DNA from: Alterisphingorhabdus sp038748365
GTDB lineage: Bacteria > Pseudomonadota > Alphaproteobacteria > Sphingomonadales > Sphingomonadaceae
DNA length: 64,000 nucleotides
Direction of reading: 5' to 3'
Assembly (NCBI GenBank): GCA_038748365.1
Contig: JBCDIZ010000001.1
Span: forward strand, 372,001 to 436,000
Each line of letters starts with the position of its first letter. The stretch's first letter is position 1. Of the stretch, positions 1 through 9,402 are shown piece after piece. The position numbers and the translations under genes were made by a program. The notes under the pieces are model-generated. The model made no database searches. It worked only from the letters and a program-made list of their open reading frames with translations, and had not been told where the DNA came from.

Positions 1-410
1 TCGGTAAAGCTGCCCGGAGCAGGATCAGCAAGATAGCAGCGGCGGGCATAGAGCGTTGCTTCGCGCCATGCTGTGTCAGCATTGGGCGTATCGGTCTCAA
101 TATGCCCGGTGCCGTGCATCCTGATCTGGATTTTCGCCTTCATATCATAGGCCAGCACCGAAACAGCCGCGCCATCTCCGACCATATTCACTTTGGCGGC
201 GCGGGCATCAGTGTGGAAACGCAGGCGCCGGGCGTCGCCATCGGCCTCGCGCAGCACCATGATCCGCTGATGTGGCAGGCCTTGCGCATCGCTATTGCCG
301 ATGGTCAGTTGATGAAAGGCATGACGACGATCCTTCGCACCACGCGCCAGACGGCGCCAGCAATCGGCGGCTATCTCGTCGAGATTATCATTATAGTCGA
401 TATCACTCAT
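1..410 (-). CDS. PNPOx-family FMN-binding protein (partial, 3' end beyond the window)
   Basis: A minus-strand frame opens with ATG at 410 and runs 136 codons off the left edge without a stop. It begins MSDIDYNDNLDEIAADCWRR and contains HQLTIGNSDAQGLPHQRIMVLR followed by a segment resembling the FMN-binding split barrel of pyridoxamine 5'-phosphate oxidase-like proteins. The start lies inside the last codons of putP (sequence ATGAGTGA, 8-nt overlap), so translation is probably coupled. The family binds FMN or a related flavin; whether this member oxidises pyridoxamine phosphate cannot be told, as the C-terminal half is missing. Confidence 0.75.
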   Translation of the reverse strand, partial: MSDIDYNDNLDEIAADCWRRLARGAKDRRHAFHQLTIGNSDAQGLPHQRIMVLREADGDARRLRFHTDARAAKVNMVGDGAAVSVLAYDMKAKIQIRMHGTGHIETDTPNADTAWREATLYARRCYLADPAPGSFT

Positions 411-1863
411 AGGCGTGAACTTTGTGAACTTTAGGCGCGGTGGCAAGCGAAACCGTTACTATCGCCAGCGCAGCGGCGACAAAGCCCGGAATAATTTCAT
501 ACACGCCGCCAAGCCCGTAAAAGTCGCTGTTCCATCCTATGGCAATCCAGCCAATCACAACCAGCGCACCGGTGATCAGGCCAGCGACCGCCCCAGCACC
601 CGTCATCCGCGACCAACATAGCGATAACAGCATCAGTGGTCCAAAAGCCGCGCCAAATCCGGCCCAGGCATTGGCAACAAGTTCGAGTACCTGACTGTCT
701 GGATCAAGCGCAATCAGCCCGGCCAATATCGCCACCACAGCCACTGCGAGGCGTCCCACTGTTACCAACTCGGTTTCGCTGGCTTTGCGGCGGAAAAAGG
801 CGCGGTAGAAATCTTCGGTCAGCGAGGCAGAAGACACCAGCAATTGCGAGGAGATGGTGCTCATAATCGCAGCCAGCAGGGCGGCGAGGAGGAAGCCGGT
901 AATCAGCGGATGAAACAACAGATCGGCGAGCAAGATAAAGGTCGTCTCCGGATCATCGAGCGTCAGGCCATTTGCCTCGACATAGGCGCGACCCGCCAGC
1001 GCCACGCCAATCGCGCCGAGCAGCGATATTCCCATCCAACTCATGCCGATGGTGCGGGCGGTGGGAATATCCTTGACGCTGCGAATAGCCATAAAGCGGA
1101 CAATGATATGCGGCTGCCCGAAATAGCCCAGTCCCCATGCAGTGGCCGAGAGGGAACCGACCAGTGTCAGCCCTTTGGTGAGGCTGAGCAGGCTAGGGTC
1201 GATCTCGGTCAGGATATTCGTCGTCGCCGCCCATCCGCCAAGATCAGACAGGGCGACAATCGGCATTAGTACAAGCGCCACCACCATGATGCAGCCCTGG
1301 ACAAAATCAGTCAGGCTAACCGCGAGAAAGCCGCCAAACATGGTATAGGCCAGCACCACCCCGGCGGTGAGCCAAACGCCGAGCAGATAGTCCTGCCCAA
1401 AGGCGCTGGCGAACAGCTTGCCACCGCCGACCAGTCCGGCGGCGGTATAGACGGTGAAGAATAGCACGATGACAATCGCTGAAATGCTGCGTAACAGCAG
1501 CGCTTTATCGGGGAAGCGGCGAGCAAGAAATTGCGGGATAGTGAGGCAGTTATCCAGCCTCTCGGTTTGCTCGCGTAGCCGTGGCGCAACGATAATCCAG
1601 TTGAGCAGCGCGCCGATGAACAGGCCAATGCCAATCCATGCTTCGACCAGCCCGCTGACATACAGCGCGCCCGGCAAGCCAAGCAGTAGCCAGCCCGACA
1701 TATCCGAGGCCCCGGCGGAGAGTGCAGCAACCGCTGGCGAAAGCTGCCGGCCGCCGAGCATATAGCCTGCGCTGTCGCTGGTGGAGGTGCGCCATGCATA
1801 AAGGCCGATGCCGATCATCCCGAAAAAATAGAGAGCGAGGGTGACAAGGGTTCCGGTTTCCAT
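403..1863 (-). CDS. putP: Sodium/proline symporter PutP
   Basis: A 486-residue, very hydrophobic protein of the sodium:solute symporter family, expected to span the inner membrane 12-13 times and import L-proline with Na+. The N-terminus (TLALYFFGMIGIGLYAWR), the conserved segment with LSAGASDMSGWLLLGLPGA near residue 50, and the full family length (about 480-500) fit PutP rather than other symporters of the family. It starts at ATG 1863, divergent from lipA, and its stop overlaps the start of the PNPOx-like gene. Substrate is inferred from family similarity. Confidence 0.88.
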   Translation of the reverse strand: METGTLVTLALYFFGMIGIGLYAWRTSTSDSAGYMLGGRQLSPAVAALSAGASDMSGWLLLGLPGALYVSGLVEAWIGIGLFIGALLNWIIVAPRLREQTERLDNCLTIPQFLARRFPDKALLLRSISAIVIVLFFTVYTAAGLVGGGKLFASAFGQDYLLGVWLTAGVVLAYTMFGGFLAVSLTDFVQGCIMVVALVLMPIVALSDLGGWAATTNILTEIDPSLLSLTKGLTLVGSLSATAWGLGYFGQPHIIVRFMAIRSVKDIPTARTIGMSWMGISLLGAIGVALAGRAYVEANGLTLDDPETTFILLADLLFHPLITGFLLAALLAAIMSTISSQLLVSSASLTEDFYRAFFRRKASETELVTVGRLAVAVVAILAGLIALDPDSQVLELVANAWAGFGAAFGPLMLLSLCWSRMTGAGAVAGLITGALVVIGWIAIGWNSDFYGLGGVYEIIPGFVAAALAIVTVSLATAPKVHKVHAYE

Positions 1864-1975
1864 GGCGGCGGGGCCTAGACCATAAGTGATGTGCTATCAA
1901 TGATAGGTGGATGCAATTGCTCTATGGCGCTTGCAACCATTGCATCGCCGCTCGTGCATCGCTATCTGCAAAGCC

Positions 1976-2920
1976 ATGAACGACATGTCCGTAAAGCCAG
2001 AAGTTGCTCCGCGCCCCGAGCGCGTGCGCAAGCCTGAATGGATCCGAGTGAAAGCTCCGGTCAGCAAGGGTTTCCACGAGACCCGCAAGCTGATGCGCGA
2101 TCTCAACCTTAACACCGTATGTGAAGAGGCGGCCTGCCCGAATATCGGCGAGTGCTGGACCAAGAAGCACGCGACAGTGATGATTCTTGGAGATGTCTGC
2201 ACCCGTGCCTGTGCCTTTTGCAACGTCAAGACCGGCATGCCGCGTAAGGTTGACCCGATGGAACCGGAAAATCTGGCGGTTGCCGCAGCCAAAATGGGGC
2301 TGGAGCATATTGTCGTGACGTCAGTGGACCGGGATGATCTGCCCGATGGCGGCGCGAGCCAGTTTGTGAAGGTGATCGAAGCGCTGCGCCGCAATACGCC
2401 CAATACCACGATTGAGATTCTGACGCCCGACTTCCGCAACAAATCCGAAGCTGCGGTTGAAGCCATCGTCACGGCACGGCCCGATGTGTATAACCACAAT
2501 CTGGAGACAGTGCCGCGTCTCTATCCTACTATCCGTCCCGGTGCGCGCTATTATGCTTCAATCCGTCTGCTGGAGCAGGTGAAGCGCCATGATCCGTCGA
2601 TCTTCACCAAGTCGGGCATTATGCTGGGGCTGGGTGAAGAGCGCCTCGAAGTGCATCAGGTGATGGACGATATGCGCTCGGCCGATATCGACTTTATGAC
2701 CATGGGCCAATATCTCCAGCCAACACCAAAACACGCCAAGGTGGCTGACTTTGTGACTCCCAAAGCGTTTGATGCCTATGCGGCCATTGGCCGTGCCAAG
2801 GGCTTTTTGCTGGTTGCATCCAGCCCGTTGACGCGGTCCAGCTATCATGCCGGCGATGATTTTGAGCGGCTGCGGGCGGCACGCGAAGAGCAGCTTTCTA
2901 AAAAGGCTGTTACAGTCTGA
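1976..2920 (+). CDS. lipA: Lipoyl synthase LipA
   Basis: Radical-SAM enzyme that inserts two sulfurs into protein-bound octanoyl groups to make lipoate for the 2-oxoacid dehydrogenases. The auxiliary cluster motif (CEEAACPNIGEC), the radical-SAM motif CTRACAFC and the C-terminal RSSYHAG serine motif are all visible. The open frame extends back to 1907, but the upstream 23 residues do not look like LipA; ATG 1976 (314 aa) or ATG 1985 are the likely starts, neither with a strong ribosome-binding site. It is followed 3 nt later by ratA and provides the cofactor used by PdhC encoded at 30.5-31.8 kb. Confidence 0.95.
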   Translation: MNDMSVKPEVAPRPERVRKPEWIRVKAPVSKGFHETRKLMRDLNLNTVCEEAACPNIGECWTKKHATVMILGDVCTRACAFCNVKTGMPRKVDPMEPENLAVAAAKMGLEHIVVTSVDRDDLPDGGASQFVKVIEALRRNTPNTTIEILTPDFRNKSEAAVEAIVTARPDVYNHNLETVPRLYPTIRPGARYYASIRLLEQVKRHDPSIFTKSGIMLGLGEERLEVHQVMDDMRSADIDFMTMGQYLQPTPKHAKVADFVTPKAFDAYAAIGRAKGFLLVASSPLTRSSYHAGDDFERLRAAREEQLSKKAVTV

Positions 2921-2923
2921 CCC

Positions 2924-3385
2924 ATGCCAACCCATAGCGAAACCCGCTATCTGCCCTATACGCCGGAACAGGTTTATGCGCTGGTGGCCGATGTCGATTC
3001 CTATGAGGAATTTCTGCCCTGGGTGATCGGCACGCGTATCCGTTCGGACAGTGATACCGAAATGGTTGCCGATATGATCGTGGGCTTTAAACAGTTGCGC
3101 GAGAAATTCACCTCGCATGTTACCAAAGTGCTGAACGAGGCGATTATCGTCGAATATCTCGACGGCCCGCTGCGCAATCTGGAGAATAAGTGGAATTTTG
3201 CGCCGCATGGGGAAGGCCAGTGCCGTGTCGATTTCTTTGTGTCATTCAACTTCCACAACCGCTTCTTTGAGCGGCTTGCCGGACAATATTTTGACAAGGC
3301 TTTCAGGAAGATGGTCGCCGCTTTTGAGGATCGCGCGGACCAGCTTTACGGCAGAAACAGCTCCAGCGCACATAACGCTGCTTGA
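2924..3385 (+). CDS. ratA: RatA/COQ10-family START-domain protein
   Basis: A 153-residue protein of the polyketide cyclase/COQ10 family: it opens with PTHSETRYLPYTPEQVYALV and VDSYEEFLPWV, the signature of this group, and has WNF...VDFFVSFNF in the last strand and helix. Members bind hydrophobic ligands; mitochondrial COQ10 binds ubiquinone, and Escherichia coli RatA has been described as interfering with ribosome assembly. Location immediately after lipA is common in alphaproteobacteria. A respiratory-quinone role is more plausible than a toxin role, but this is inference. Its last 40 nt overlap the 3' end of pncC on the opposite strand. Confidence 0.85.
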   Translation: MPTHSETRYLPYTPEQVYALVADVDSYEEFLPWVIGTRIRSDSDTEMVADMIVGFKQLREKFTSHVTKVLNEAIIVEYLDGPLRNLENKWNFAPHGEGQCRVDFFVSFNFHNRFFERLAGQYFDKAFRKMVAAFEDRADQLYGRNSSSAHNAA

Positions 3386-3849
3386 CGCCGGATTTCATCG
3401 CGGCTTAGATCTTCGCCAAAGCGTTTGAGCTCAGCGACGACCTTATCAGGGTCATCGCCTTTTTTTATGCAAGCAAAGACCACCGTGCCCACCGGTTTCT
3501 TTTCGGTACCGCCACCGGGGCCGGCGACCCCGGTGATCGATACCGCAATATCTGCGCCGGAATTTTGCAACGCGCCTTTGGCCATGGCCCAAGCCACGGC
3601 AATCGAAACCGCGCCAAAGGCATCGATTATATCGTTGCTGACTCCCAGTTCTTCCTGCTTCGCTTCGTTCGAATAGGTGACATAGCCCCGCTCAAACACA
3701 TCCGAGCTGCCCGGCCATTCGGTGAGGGCAGCGGCGACCAGACCGCCGGTGCAGCTTTCTGCAACGGCGATCCGACGGTCCGCCTCGCGATTGGCGTCCA
3801 GCACCTGCTGGGCCAGTATCGCGATATCGTCAGGAAGAAGCGAGGTCAT
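3346..3849 (-). CDS. pncC: CinA C-terminal-domain nicotinamide-nucleotide amidase
   Basis: A 167-residue stand-alone CinA C-terminal domain, which deamidates nicotinamide mononucleotide to nicotinate mononucleotide in pyridine-nucleotide salvage. The family motifs AESCTGGLVAAALT near residue 30, GVAGPGGGTEKKPVGTVVFA near residue 110 and a C-terminal helix with RRQAALCALELF are present. The N-terminal molybdopterin-binding-like domain of full CinA is absent, as is usual for the short form. It starts 12 nt after the 178-residue secreted protein gene, so it probably belongs to the ispDF operon. Confidence 0.9.
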   Translation of the reverse strand: MTSLLPDDIAILAQQVLDANREADRRIAVAESCTGGLVAAALTEWPGSSDVFERGYVTYSNEAKQEELGVSNDIIDAFGAVSIAVAWAMAKGALQNSGADIAVSITGVAGPGGGTEKKPVGTVVFACIKKGDDPDKVVAELKRFGEDLSRDEIRRQAALCALELFLP

Positions 3850-3861
3850 CTTGGCCTTTGC

Positions 3862-4398
3862 TTATTCCGCCGATGCCACATTGGCTGGGCAAATCGGCAG
3901 GTCATCAAAGCTCTTCGGATCAGATGCAGAGGCCAACTGAACCATAGCTACAACCATGGAAGAGGCCTGTGCAGGGGTCATAGCCTGAATCGATTCGATG
4001 ATAGTGTTAATCGGTCCACAGCTTTCCGGCTTGATGCCCTTTGTCAGTTCCTGCCCGATAAACAGGTCAAGCAACGGGGCCATATCATCATAGCCAAGGC
4101 CATCGGGTAAACCGTCTCCGGCAATGGTTTTGATGGCTTCAAAAGCTTTTGGGAAGGCTTCCCGTGCAGCCGGGGTGAGGGTGTTTTCAATATAGGGCGT
4201 CGCATTGAGCAGTGCTGCATCGGCGGGCAAATGCGCCTGGCAAGCCTGTCCTAAAGAGGTTATCCCGCCAGGCATAACTACAGTCATCAGCGCTTCGGCT
4301 TCCTCGGTCGCGACGCAATCCTGTGCCCAGGCGGTCTGGTGCGAAGCCAATGCTGTCAGGGCTAGTGCGCCGGCGAAAAATTTGCTCATCTTTGTCAT
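3862..4398 (-). CDS. Secreted hypothetical protein with four cysteines
   Basis: Not recognised. The 178-residue product begins with a clear Sec signal peptide (MTKMSKFFAGALALTALAS..., likely cleaved after AWA before QDC), so it should be periplasmic. The mature part is mostly helical with four cysteines (AQDCVA, GQACQA, PESCGP, LPICPA), enough for two disulfides. Its start overlaps the ispDF stop by 4 nt (ATGA), which indicates co-translation, and pncC follows 12 nt downstream. Methionine 4 is an alternative start. Confidence 0.75.
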   Translation of the reverse strand: MTKMSKFFAGALALTALASHQTAWAQDCVATEEAEALMTVVMPGGITSLGQACQAHLPADAALLNATPYIENTLTPAAREAFPKAFEAIKTIAGDGLPDGLGYDDMAPLLDLFIGQELTKGIKPESCGPINTIIESIQAMTPAQASSMVVAMVQLASASDPKSFDDLPICPANVASAE

Positions 4399-5615
4399 AT
4401 GCTGCTTGTCCTGTTTTCCGTGTGTTGAACTAATACGGCACTGGCTTGCGCGGCAATGCCTTCGCGTCTTCCGGTGAAGCCCAGAGCTTCGGTGGTTGTT
4501 GCCTTGATACTAACCAGATCAATATCAAGGCCCAGAATATCTGCTACCCGCTCGCGCATGGCTTGACGATGCGGTTTTACCTTGGGGGCTTCGCAAATCA
4601 GGGTGATATCGATATTGCCAATGCGATAACCCTTGTCTTCGACCAACTTGGCGGCATGTCCGAGGAAACGGTCTGATGCAGCGCCAGCCCATTGCGGATC
4701 TGTATCGGGGAAATGATAGCCAATATCCCCCAATGCCAGCGCACCGAGCAACGCGTCTGTCAAAGCGTGCAGCCCGACATCGGCATCACTATGGCCCTTG
4801 AGGCCCTGATTATGCGGGATTTCTATACCGCACAGCCAGATATGGTCGCCCGGCTCAAAACGGTGCACATCAAAGCCATTGCCCATGCGTATCGGAGCGC
4901 GCAGATTATCGCTCTGATGGTTCATTAGCTTTGGGCCCCCATTAAAATCTTCAGCAAACGTAATCTTTGCCAGTTTTTCATCACCGGCAACAGCAGCGAC
5001 TTTATAGCCACAATCCTGAACCATACGTGCATCATCGGTTGGCGAATCGCCAGATTTTGTCTGCCAATGCTGATGCGCGGCTTGCAGTGCATGAAAATGA
5101 AAGGCTTGTGGTGTCTGTACCCGCACAAAGTCACTGCGATCAACCGCTTCACCCAGCAATTCACCGGCATTGCTGGTCATGCTGTCCACCATGGGCAATA
5201 CCGGCACTGCGCCGGACTGGCTATCAAGTGCTGCCAACAGCCGCTCAATTACGTCATGGGAAAGGCCAGGTCTGGCCGCATCATGCACGAGAACCTTTGC
5301 ATCTTCGGCGATTTCTAATGTAGCAAGCGCCTGCAAACCATTGGATACCGAGGCCATCCGGCTGTCACCGCCCAAAACGGTTTTGATATGATTATCCTGG
5401 GGCAGGGCCTGTTGCGCCATGGCGTCTTGGCCATCACCGATAACTATAATTAGCTGACCAATGAGTGGGTGCGACAACAGACTTTGTACACTGTAGTGAA
5501 GCAGTGGCTGCCCCTGATAATCGCGATATTGTTTGGGAATATCACCGCCTGCGCGTGATCCGCTCCCTGCGGCGACAATGATGGCATGAAAGGCTGTCAC
5601 AGTGGTAATCCCCAT
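4395..5615 (-). CDS. ispDF: Bifunctional IspD/IspF enzyme of isoprenoid synthesis
   Basis: A 406-residue fusion for two steps of the MEP pathway: the N-terminal IspD cytidylyltransferase (AAGSGSRAGGDIPKQY near residue 15, DAARPGL near 110) and the C-terminal IspF 2,4-cyclodiphosphate synthase from about residue 240 (GNGFDVHRFEPGDHIWLCG, GHSDADVGLHALTDALLGA, DIGYHFPDTD). The metal-binding Asp and His residues of IspF are in place. Such fusions are widespread in alphaproteobacteria. The frame starts at ATG 5615; a GTG at 5600, preceded by GGGGA, is a credible alternative. It is divergent from dusB. Confidence 0.95.
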   Translation of the reverse strand: MGITTVTAFHAIIVAAGSGSRAGGDIPKQYRDYQGQPLLHYSVQSLLSHPLIGQLIIVIGDGQDAMAQQALPQDNHIKTVLGGDSRMASVSNGLQALATLEIAEDAKVLVHDAARPGLSHDVIERLLAALDSQSGAVPVLPMVDSMTSNAGELLGEAVDRSDFVRVQTPQAFHFHALQAAHQHWQTKSGDSPTDDARMVQDCGYKVAAVAGDEKLAKITFAEDFNGGPKLMNHQSDNLRAPIRMGNGFDVHRFEPGDHIWLCGIEIPHNQGLKGHSDADVGLHALTDALLGALALGDIGYHFPDTDPQWAGAASDRFLGHAAKLVEDKGYRIGNIDITLICEAPKVKPHRQAMRERVADILGLDIDLVSIKATTTEALGFTGRREGIAAQASAVLVQHTENRTSSI

Positions 5616-5742
5616 GACAAATCAACCCAGCCTTGTCCATCGCCAATGACATTTGTGTCAGTAACGTGGATCAAAACTTGCAGATTTGGGTATTTACAGC
5701 TATCCGCTGCCTAAATTTTCAGCACATGGATATGGTATCATT

Positions 5743-6753
5743 ATGGCTTTGGCCCCGATCAAAATTGGCAATCATGAAATTGCCTGTCCGGTGATCCTCG
5801 CACCGATGACGGGGGTTACCGATCGTCCGTTCCGTACATTAGTACGGCGCTTTGGCTCGGGACTGAATGTCACCGAGATGATCGCCAGCGAGGCGATGAT
5901 CCGTGAAACGCGTCAGTCGCTGCAAAAAGCTGCCTGGGCACCTTCCGAGGAACCGGTTTCGATGCAGCTTGCAGGTTGCGACCCGGAGCGTATGGGCGAG
6001 GCCGCTAAACTTAACGAAGATCGCGGCGCGGCGATTATTGATATCAATATGGGCTGCCCGGTCAAAAAGGTCGTCAATGGTGATGCCGGATCGGCATTAA
6101 TGCGTGACCTGCCGCTGGCGGCGGCGCTTATCAAGGCGACGGTTGATGCGGTGGAGGTACCGGTTACCGTCAAGATGCGTATGGGCTGGTGTCATGATAG
6201 TCTCAACGCCCCTGAGCTGGCGCATATTGCCGAGGATCTTGGCGCGAAGATGATTACCGTACACGGCCGCACCCGTAACCAGATGTACAAGGGCAGCGCC
6301 GATTGGGCGTTTATCCGCAAGGTCAAAGACGCTGTGTCGATTCCGGTGATCGTCAATGGCGATATCTGCTCGATTGAGGACGCCGAAACCGCGCTTGAGC
6401 AGAGTGGCGCTGATGGTGTGATGATCGGCCGCGGCGCTTATGGCAAGCCTTGGCTATTGGGGCAGGTGATGCACTGGTTCAGCCAGGATGGCGATGACCG
6501 CACCCGCTTGCCTGATCCCGATCTGGCGACACAATATCACGTGCTGGTTGAACATTACCGTGCCATGCTCGAGCTTTATGGTGAGGCTGTGGGCGTAAAA
6601 GTCGCGCGTAAGCATCTGGGTTGGTATACCAAGGGCCTGCACGGATCGGCGGATTTTCGCAATGCGGTCAACCGTCTGGAAGACCCGCAGCAAGTGATTG
6701 ACAGCCTGACTGCTTTTTACGAGCCATGGCTGGAACAGCGACAGGCGGCCTGA
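5743..6753 (+). CDS. dusB: tRNA-dihydrouridine synthase DusB (NifR3 family)
   Basis: FMN-dependent enzyme that reduces specific uridines in tRNA D-loops. The TIM-barrel signatures VILAPMTGVTDRPFR, INMGCPVKKVVNGDAGSALM (catalytic cysteine), TVHGRTRNQMYKG and VMIGRGAYGKPWLL are present. The frame is open from 5686, but ATG 5743 gives the 336 residues and the short N-terminus typical of the family, so it is preferred. As in many alphaproteobacteria it lies directly upstream of ntrB and is probably transcribed with the nitrogen-regulation genes. Confidence 0.93.
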   Translation: MALAPIKIGNHEIACPVILAPMTGVTDRPFRTLVRRFGSGLNVTEMIASEAMIRETRQSLQKAAWAPSEEPVSMQLAGCDPERMGEAAKLNEDRGAAIIDINMGCPVKKVVNGDAGSALMRDLPLAAALIKATVDAVEVPVTVKMRMGWCHDSLNAPELAHIAEDLGAKMITVHGRTRNQMYKGSADWAFIRKVKDAVSIPVIVNGDICSIEDAETALEQSGADGVMIGRGAYGKPWLLGQVMHWFSQDGDDRTRLPDPDLATQYHVLVEHYRAMLELYGEAVGVKVARKHLGWYTKGLHGSADFRNAVNRLEDPQQVIDSLTAFYEPWLEQRQAA

Positions 6754-6758
6754 GACAG

Positions 6759-7913
6759 GTGGCACGACCCGACTTGAAGGATATTGGGAGCGAGGTAATC
6801 GCCAAGTCGCTTCCAGGGCTATCGGATGCTGCCGGTGCTTTACCCATATCTATCCTTGTGATTGCTCCAGACGGCAAGATTGCTGAGGCCAATGCCGCTG
6901 CTGAAACATTGCTGGAAGCAAGCAGCAAAAGGCTGAGTCGACATGCCTTTTCAGCCTTTATACGTTTTGCCGATTCACGGCTTGCCCTTGCCCTGGACGA
7001 TCCCGAAGCTGATGTTACCGTGCGTGCAGCACCTTGCCGTATAAAGGGTATCGATAAGCCATTCACTATCGATCTGTCGCTATCACCGATGGAAGAATGG
7101 CCGGGCTGGCGTGTCGCGGCGATGAGTCCGTCCTATGCTCCTGATGGCATTGGGAGTTATGCTGAAAAAGACTCCGACATGTTGGCGCTACGCGGGCCCG
7201 ATATATTGGCACATGAGATCAAAAATCCGTTGGCTGGCATTCGTGGTGCTGCCCAGCTTTTGGCGCGGCAGCAGAAAAAGGCCGGAAACAAAGCCGACGC
7301 CGATCTCGTCACTCTTATCAGGACGGAAGTTGATCATATTGCCGAGCTGATTGACCGTATGCAGTTTCTCGGGCGCGATCTTGTTGGTGATATGAAACCG
7401 GTCAATTTCTATGAGATTCTCAGCCGGGTGAAGATGTTGTGCCTCGCTGAACATGGCAGCAAGATACACATTATTGAACGCTATGATCCGTCTCTACCGG
7501 AGATTATGGCGTCCGAGCAGGCGCTAACGCAGATTCTGCTCAATCTCGTGTCCAATGCCGCCGATGCGTGTTGTGATCAACCCGATCCGATGATCACTTT
7601 AAGCAGTCATTATGCCCCAGGTCTTAGCATCGCCAATCGCAAGAGCGATGGCATGATCAGGCTGCCGGTTGAAATACGGGTCTCCGATAACGGGCCCGGC
7701 ATAGCCGAGAACATCAAACCGCATCTGTTTACGCCATTTGTAACCAGCAAGGCGAAAGGGCAGGGGCTTGGTCTTGCGCTGGTGCGCCAGATGGTCACGC
7801 AGATGCAGGGGCGGATCGTACAGCGTCGGCATGAGGAAAAAGGGCAGACCCAGTTCCGGCTTTTCTTCGCGGCTGCGGAAAGCCAGGAAACCATCATGGG
7901 AGAGCGGCAATGA
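6759..7913 (+). CDS. ntrB: Nitrogen-regulation sensor histidine kinase NtrB
   Basis: Cytoplasmic histidine kinase/phosphatase that normally acts on NtrC under control of PII. A PAS domain occupies about residues 20-120 (ISILVIAPDGKIAEANAAAE), followed by the phosphoacceptor box LAHEIKNPLAGIRGAAQLL and an ATPase domain with LNLVSNAADA, VSDNGPGI and GQGLGLALV. GTG 6759, 5 nt after the dusB stop, is preferred; an in-frame ATG at 6726 would overlap dusB by 28 nt and has no visible ribosome-binding site. Its stop overlaps the ntrC start by 4 nt. Confidence 0.92.
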   Translation: MARPDLKDIGSEVIAKSLPGLSDAAGALPISILVIAPDGKIAEANAAAETLLEASSKRLSRHAFSAFIRFADSRLALALDDPEADVTVRAAPCRIKGIDKPFTIDLSLSPMEEWPGWRVAAMSPSYAPDGIGSYAEKDSDMLALRGPDILAHEIKNPLAGIRGAAQLLARQQKKAGNKADADLVTLIRTEVDHIAELIDRMQFLGRDLVGDMKPVNFYEILSRVKMLCLAEHGSKIHIIERYDPSLPEIMASEQALTQILLNLVSNAADACCDQPDPMITLSSHYAPGLSIANRKSDGMIRLPVEIRVSDNGPGIAENIKPHLFTPFVTSKAKGQGLGLALVRQMVTQMQGRIVQRRHEEKGQTQFRLFFAAAESQETIMGERQ

Positions 7914-9307
7914 CACGCATTTTGCTCGCTGAAGATGACAAAGCTATCTCCCATGTATTGACCACGGCCCTCAATGCTGAGGGTTGGGACGTGGATGTAG
8001 TCAAACGCCGTGACCGCCGTAATGAAAGTCTAAAAACTGGCGATTATGGGCTGCTGATAACCGATGTTTTGCTCGAAGATGGTGATGGGTTGGATGATCT
8101 CGGTGAATGGCTTGAGCAAGAGGCCGTTGATCTGCCTGTCATCGTAATGTCAGCGCAAAACACGCTCGACACAGCGCTACGTGCCAGCAATGCCGATGCA
8201 TTTGAGTATTTTCCCAAGCCCTTTGATCTGGAAGCCCTGATTGCTGCTGCCCATAAAGCCGTAAAACCCGCCAAACGCATTGCGGAAGAAGACGGCGATA
8301 TGGACGGTAGTTCTATGGCCATTGTCGGCCGCAGTGCGGCGATGCAAGAGGTGTACCGCACTATCGGCAAAGTGCTCAAAAACGATCTGTCTGTGCTGCT
8401 TTTAGGAGAATCTGGTACAGGTAAAGAGTTGGTGGCAGAGACTATTCATAATGCGGGGCATCGCAACCAAGGACCATTCGTCCCAGTAAATGTCGCAGCC
8501 ATTCCCTCAGAGCTAATCGAATCCGTATTATTTGGTCATGAAAAAGGGGCCTTTACTGGCGCGGTAGATCGCCAAATTGGCATGTTTGAGCAGGCCAATG
8601 GTGGCACGCTTTTTCTCGATGAGATAGGCGATATGTCGATGGCGGCACAGACGCGCCTGCTGCGCGCTCTGCAATCGGGGCGGATCAGCCGTATCGGTGG
8701 GCGCGAAGAGATCAGCATTGATGCCCGCATCATTGCCGCAACGCATCAGGATTTTGATGCGTTGATCGCAAGCGGCAAATTTCGTGAAGACCTCTATTAT
8801 CGTATCAATGTTCTGCCTATCACTCTGCCGGCTCTGCGTGATCGAAGAGAAGACATTCCCGATCTGGTGCGTCATTTTGCAGCGCAAGCTGTCTCCGAAG
8901 GTCTGGAAGAGAAATATTTTGCTGATGACGCCATGGCGTTGCTGCAATCGCTCGATTGGCGCGGTAATGTCCGTGAGTTGCGCAATACTGTGATGCGTAT
9001 CGTCGCATTAAGCAGCGGGGAAACCATTACCCGGATCATGGTGGCGCAACAGCTTGGCAATAGCGAAGCGGAGGAAAGCACAGGCTCTGATACTGCACTG
9101 TTCACATCTGCAGTTGATGCGTTTCTGCAACAAACCTCTCATGGCCGTGGGGAACTTTATGCTCAGGCACTTGAGAAGATGGAAAAGCCTTTATTGCAGC
9201 GTGTTATGATGCAAACCGATCAAAATCAGATCCGTGCTGCCGAGATGCTGGGGATTAACCGCAATACTTTGCGCAAAAAACTCAAAATATACGGTATGTT
9301 ACCATAA
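7910..9307 (+). CDS. ntrC: Sigma-54-dependent response regulator NtrC
   Basis: A 465-residue activator. The receiver domain has D9/D10 and the predicted phosphorylation site D52 (ITDVLLEDGDG); the AAA+ domain carries Walker A GESGTGKELVAETIH, an intact GAFTGA loop for contacting sigma-54, Walker B LFLDEIGDM and the arginine-finger region; the C-terminus is a Fis-type helix-turn-helix (AAEMLGINRNTLRKKLK). Its target genes (ammonium assimilation in relatives) are not in the window. ATGA overlap with ntrB shows translational coupling. Confidence 0.94.
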   Translation: MTRILLAEDDKAISHVLTTALNAEGWDVDVVKRRDRRNESLKTGDYGLLITDVLLEDGDGLDDLGEWLEQEAVDLPVIVMSAQNTLDTALRASNADAFEYFPKPFDLEALIAAAHKAVKPAKRIAEEDGDMDGSSMAIVGRSAAMQEVYRTIGKVLKNDLSVLLLGESGTGKELVAETIHNAGHRNQGPFVPVNVAAIPSELIESVLFGHEKGAFTGAVDRQIGMFEQANGGTLFLDEIGDMSMAAQTRLLRALQSGRISRIGGREEISIDARIIAATHQDFDALIASGKFREDLYYRINVLPITLPALRDRREDIPDLVRHFAAQAVSEGLEEKYFADDAMALLQSLDWRGNVRELRNTVMRIVALSSGETITRIMVAQQLGNSEAEESTGSDTALFTSAVDAFLQQTSHGRGELYAQALEKMEKPLLQRVMMQTDQNQIRAAEMLGINRNTLRKKLKIYGMLP

Positions 9308-9402
9308 TATATCCGGTGGAATGACCGACATAATGGATGAAGTGATCCGGCTTGACTCAATTTGTGTTTTAATTGCCACAGCTCTGTTGTAATAAGCTGA
9401 CA

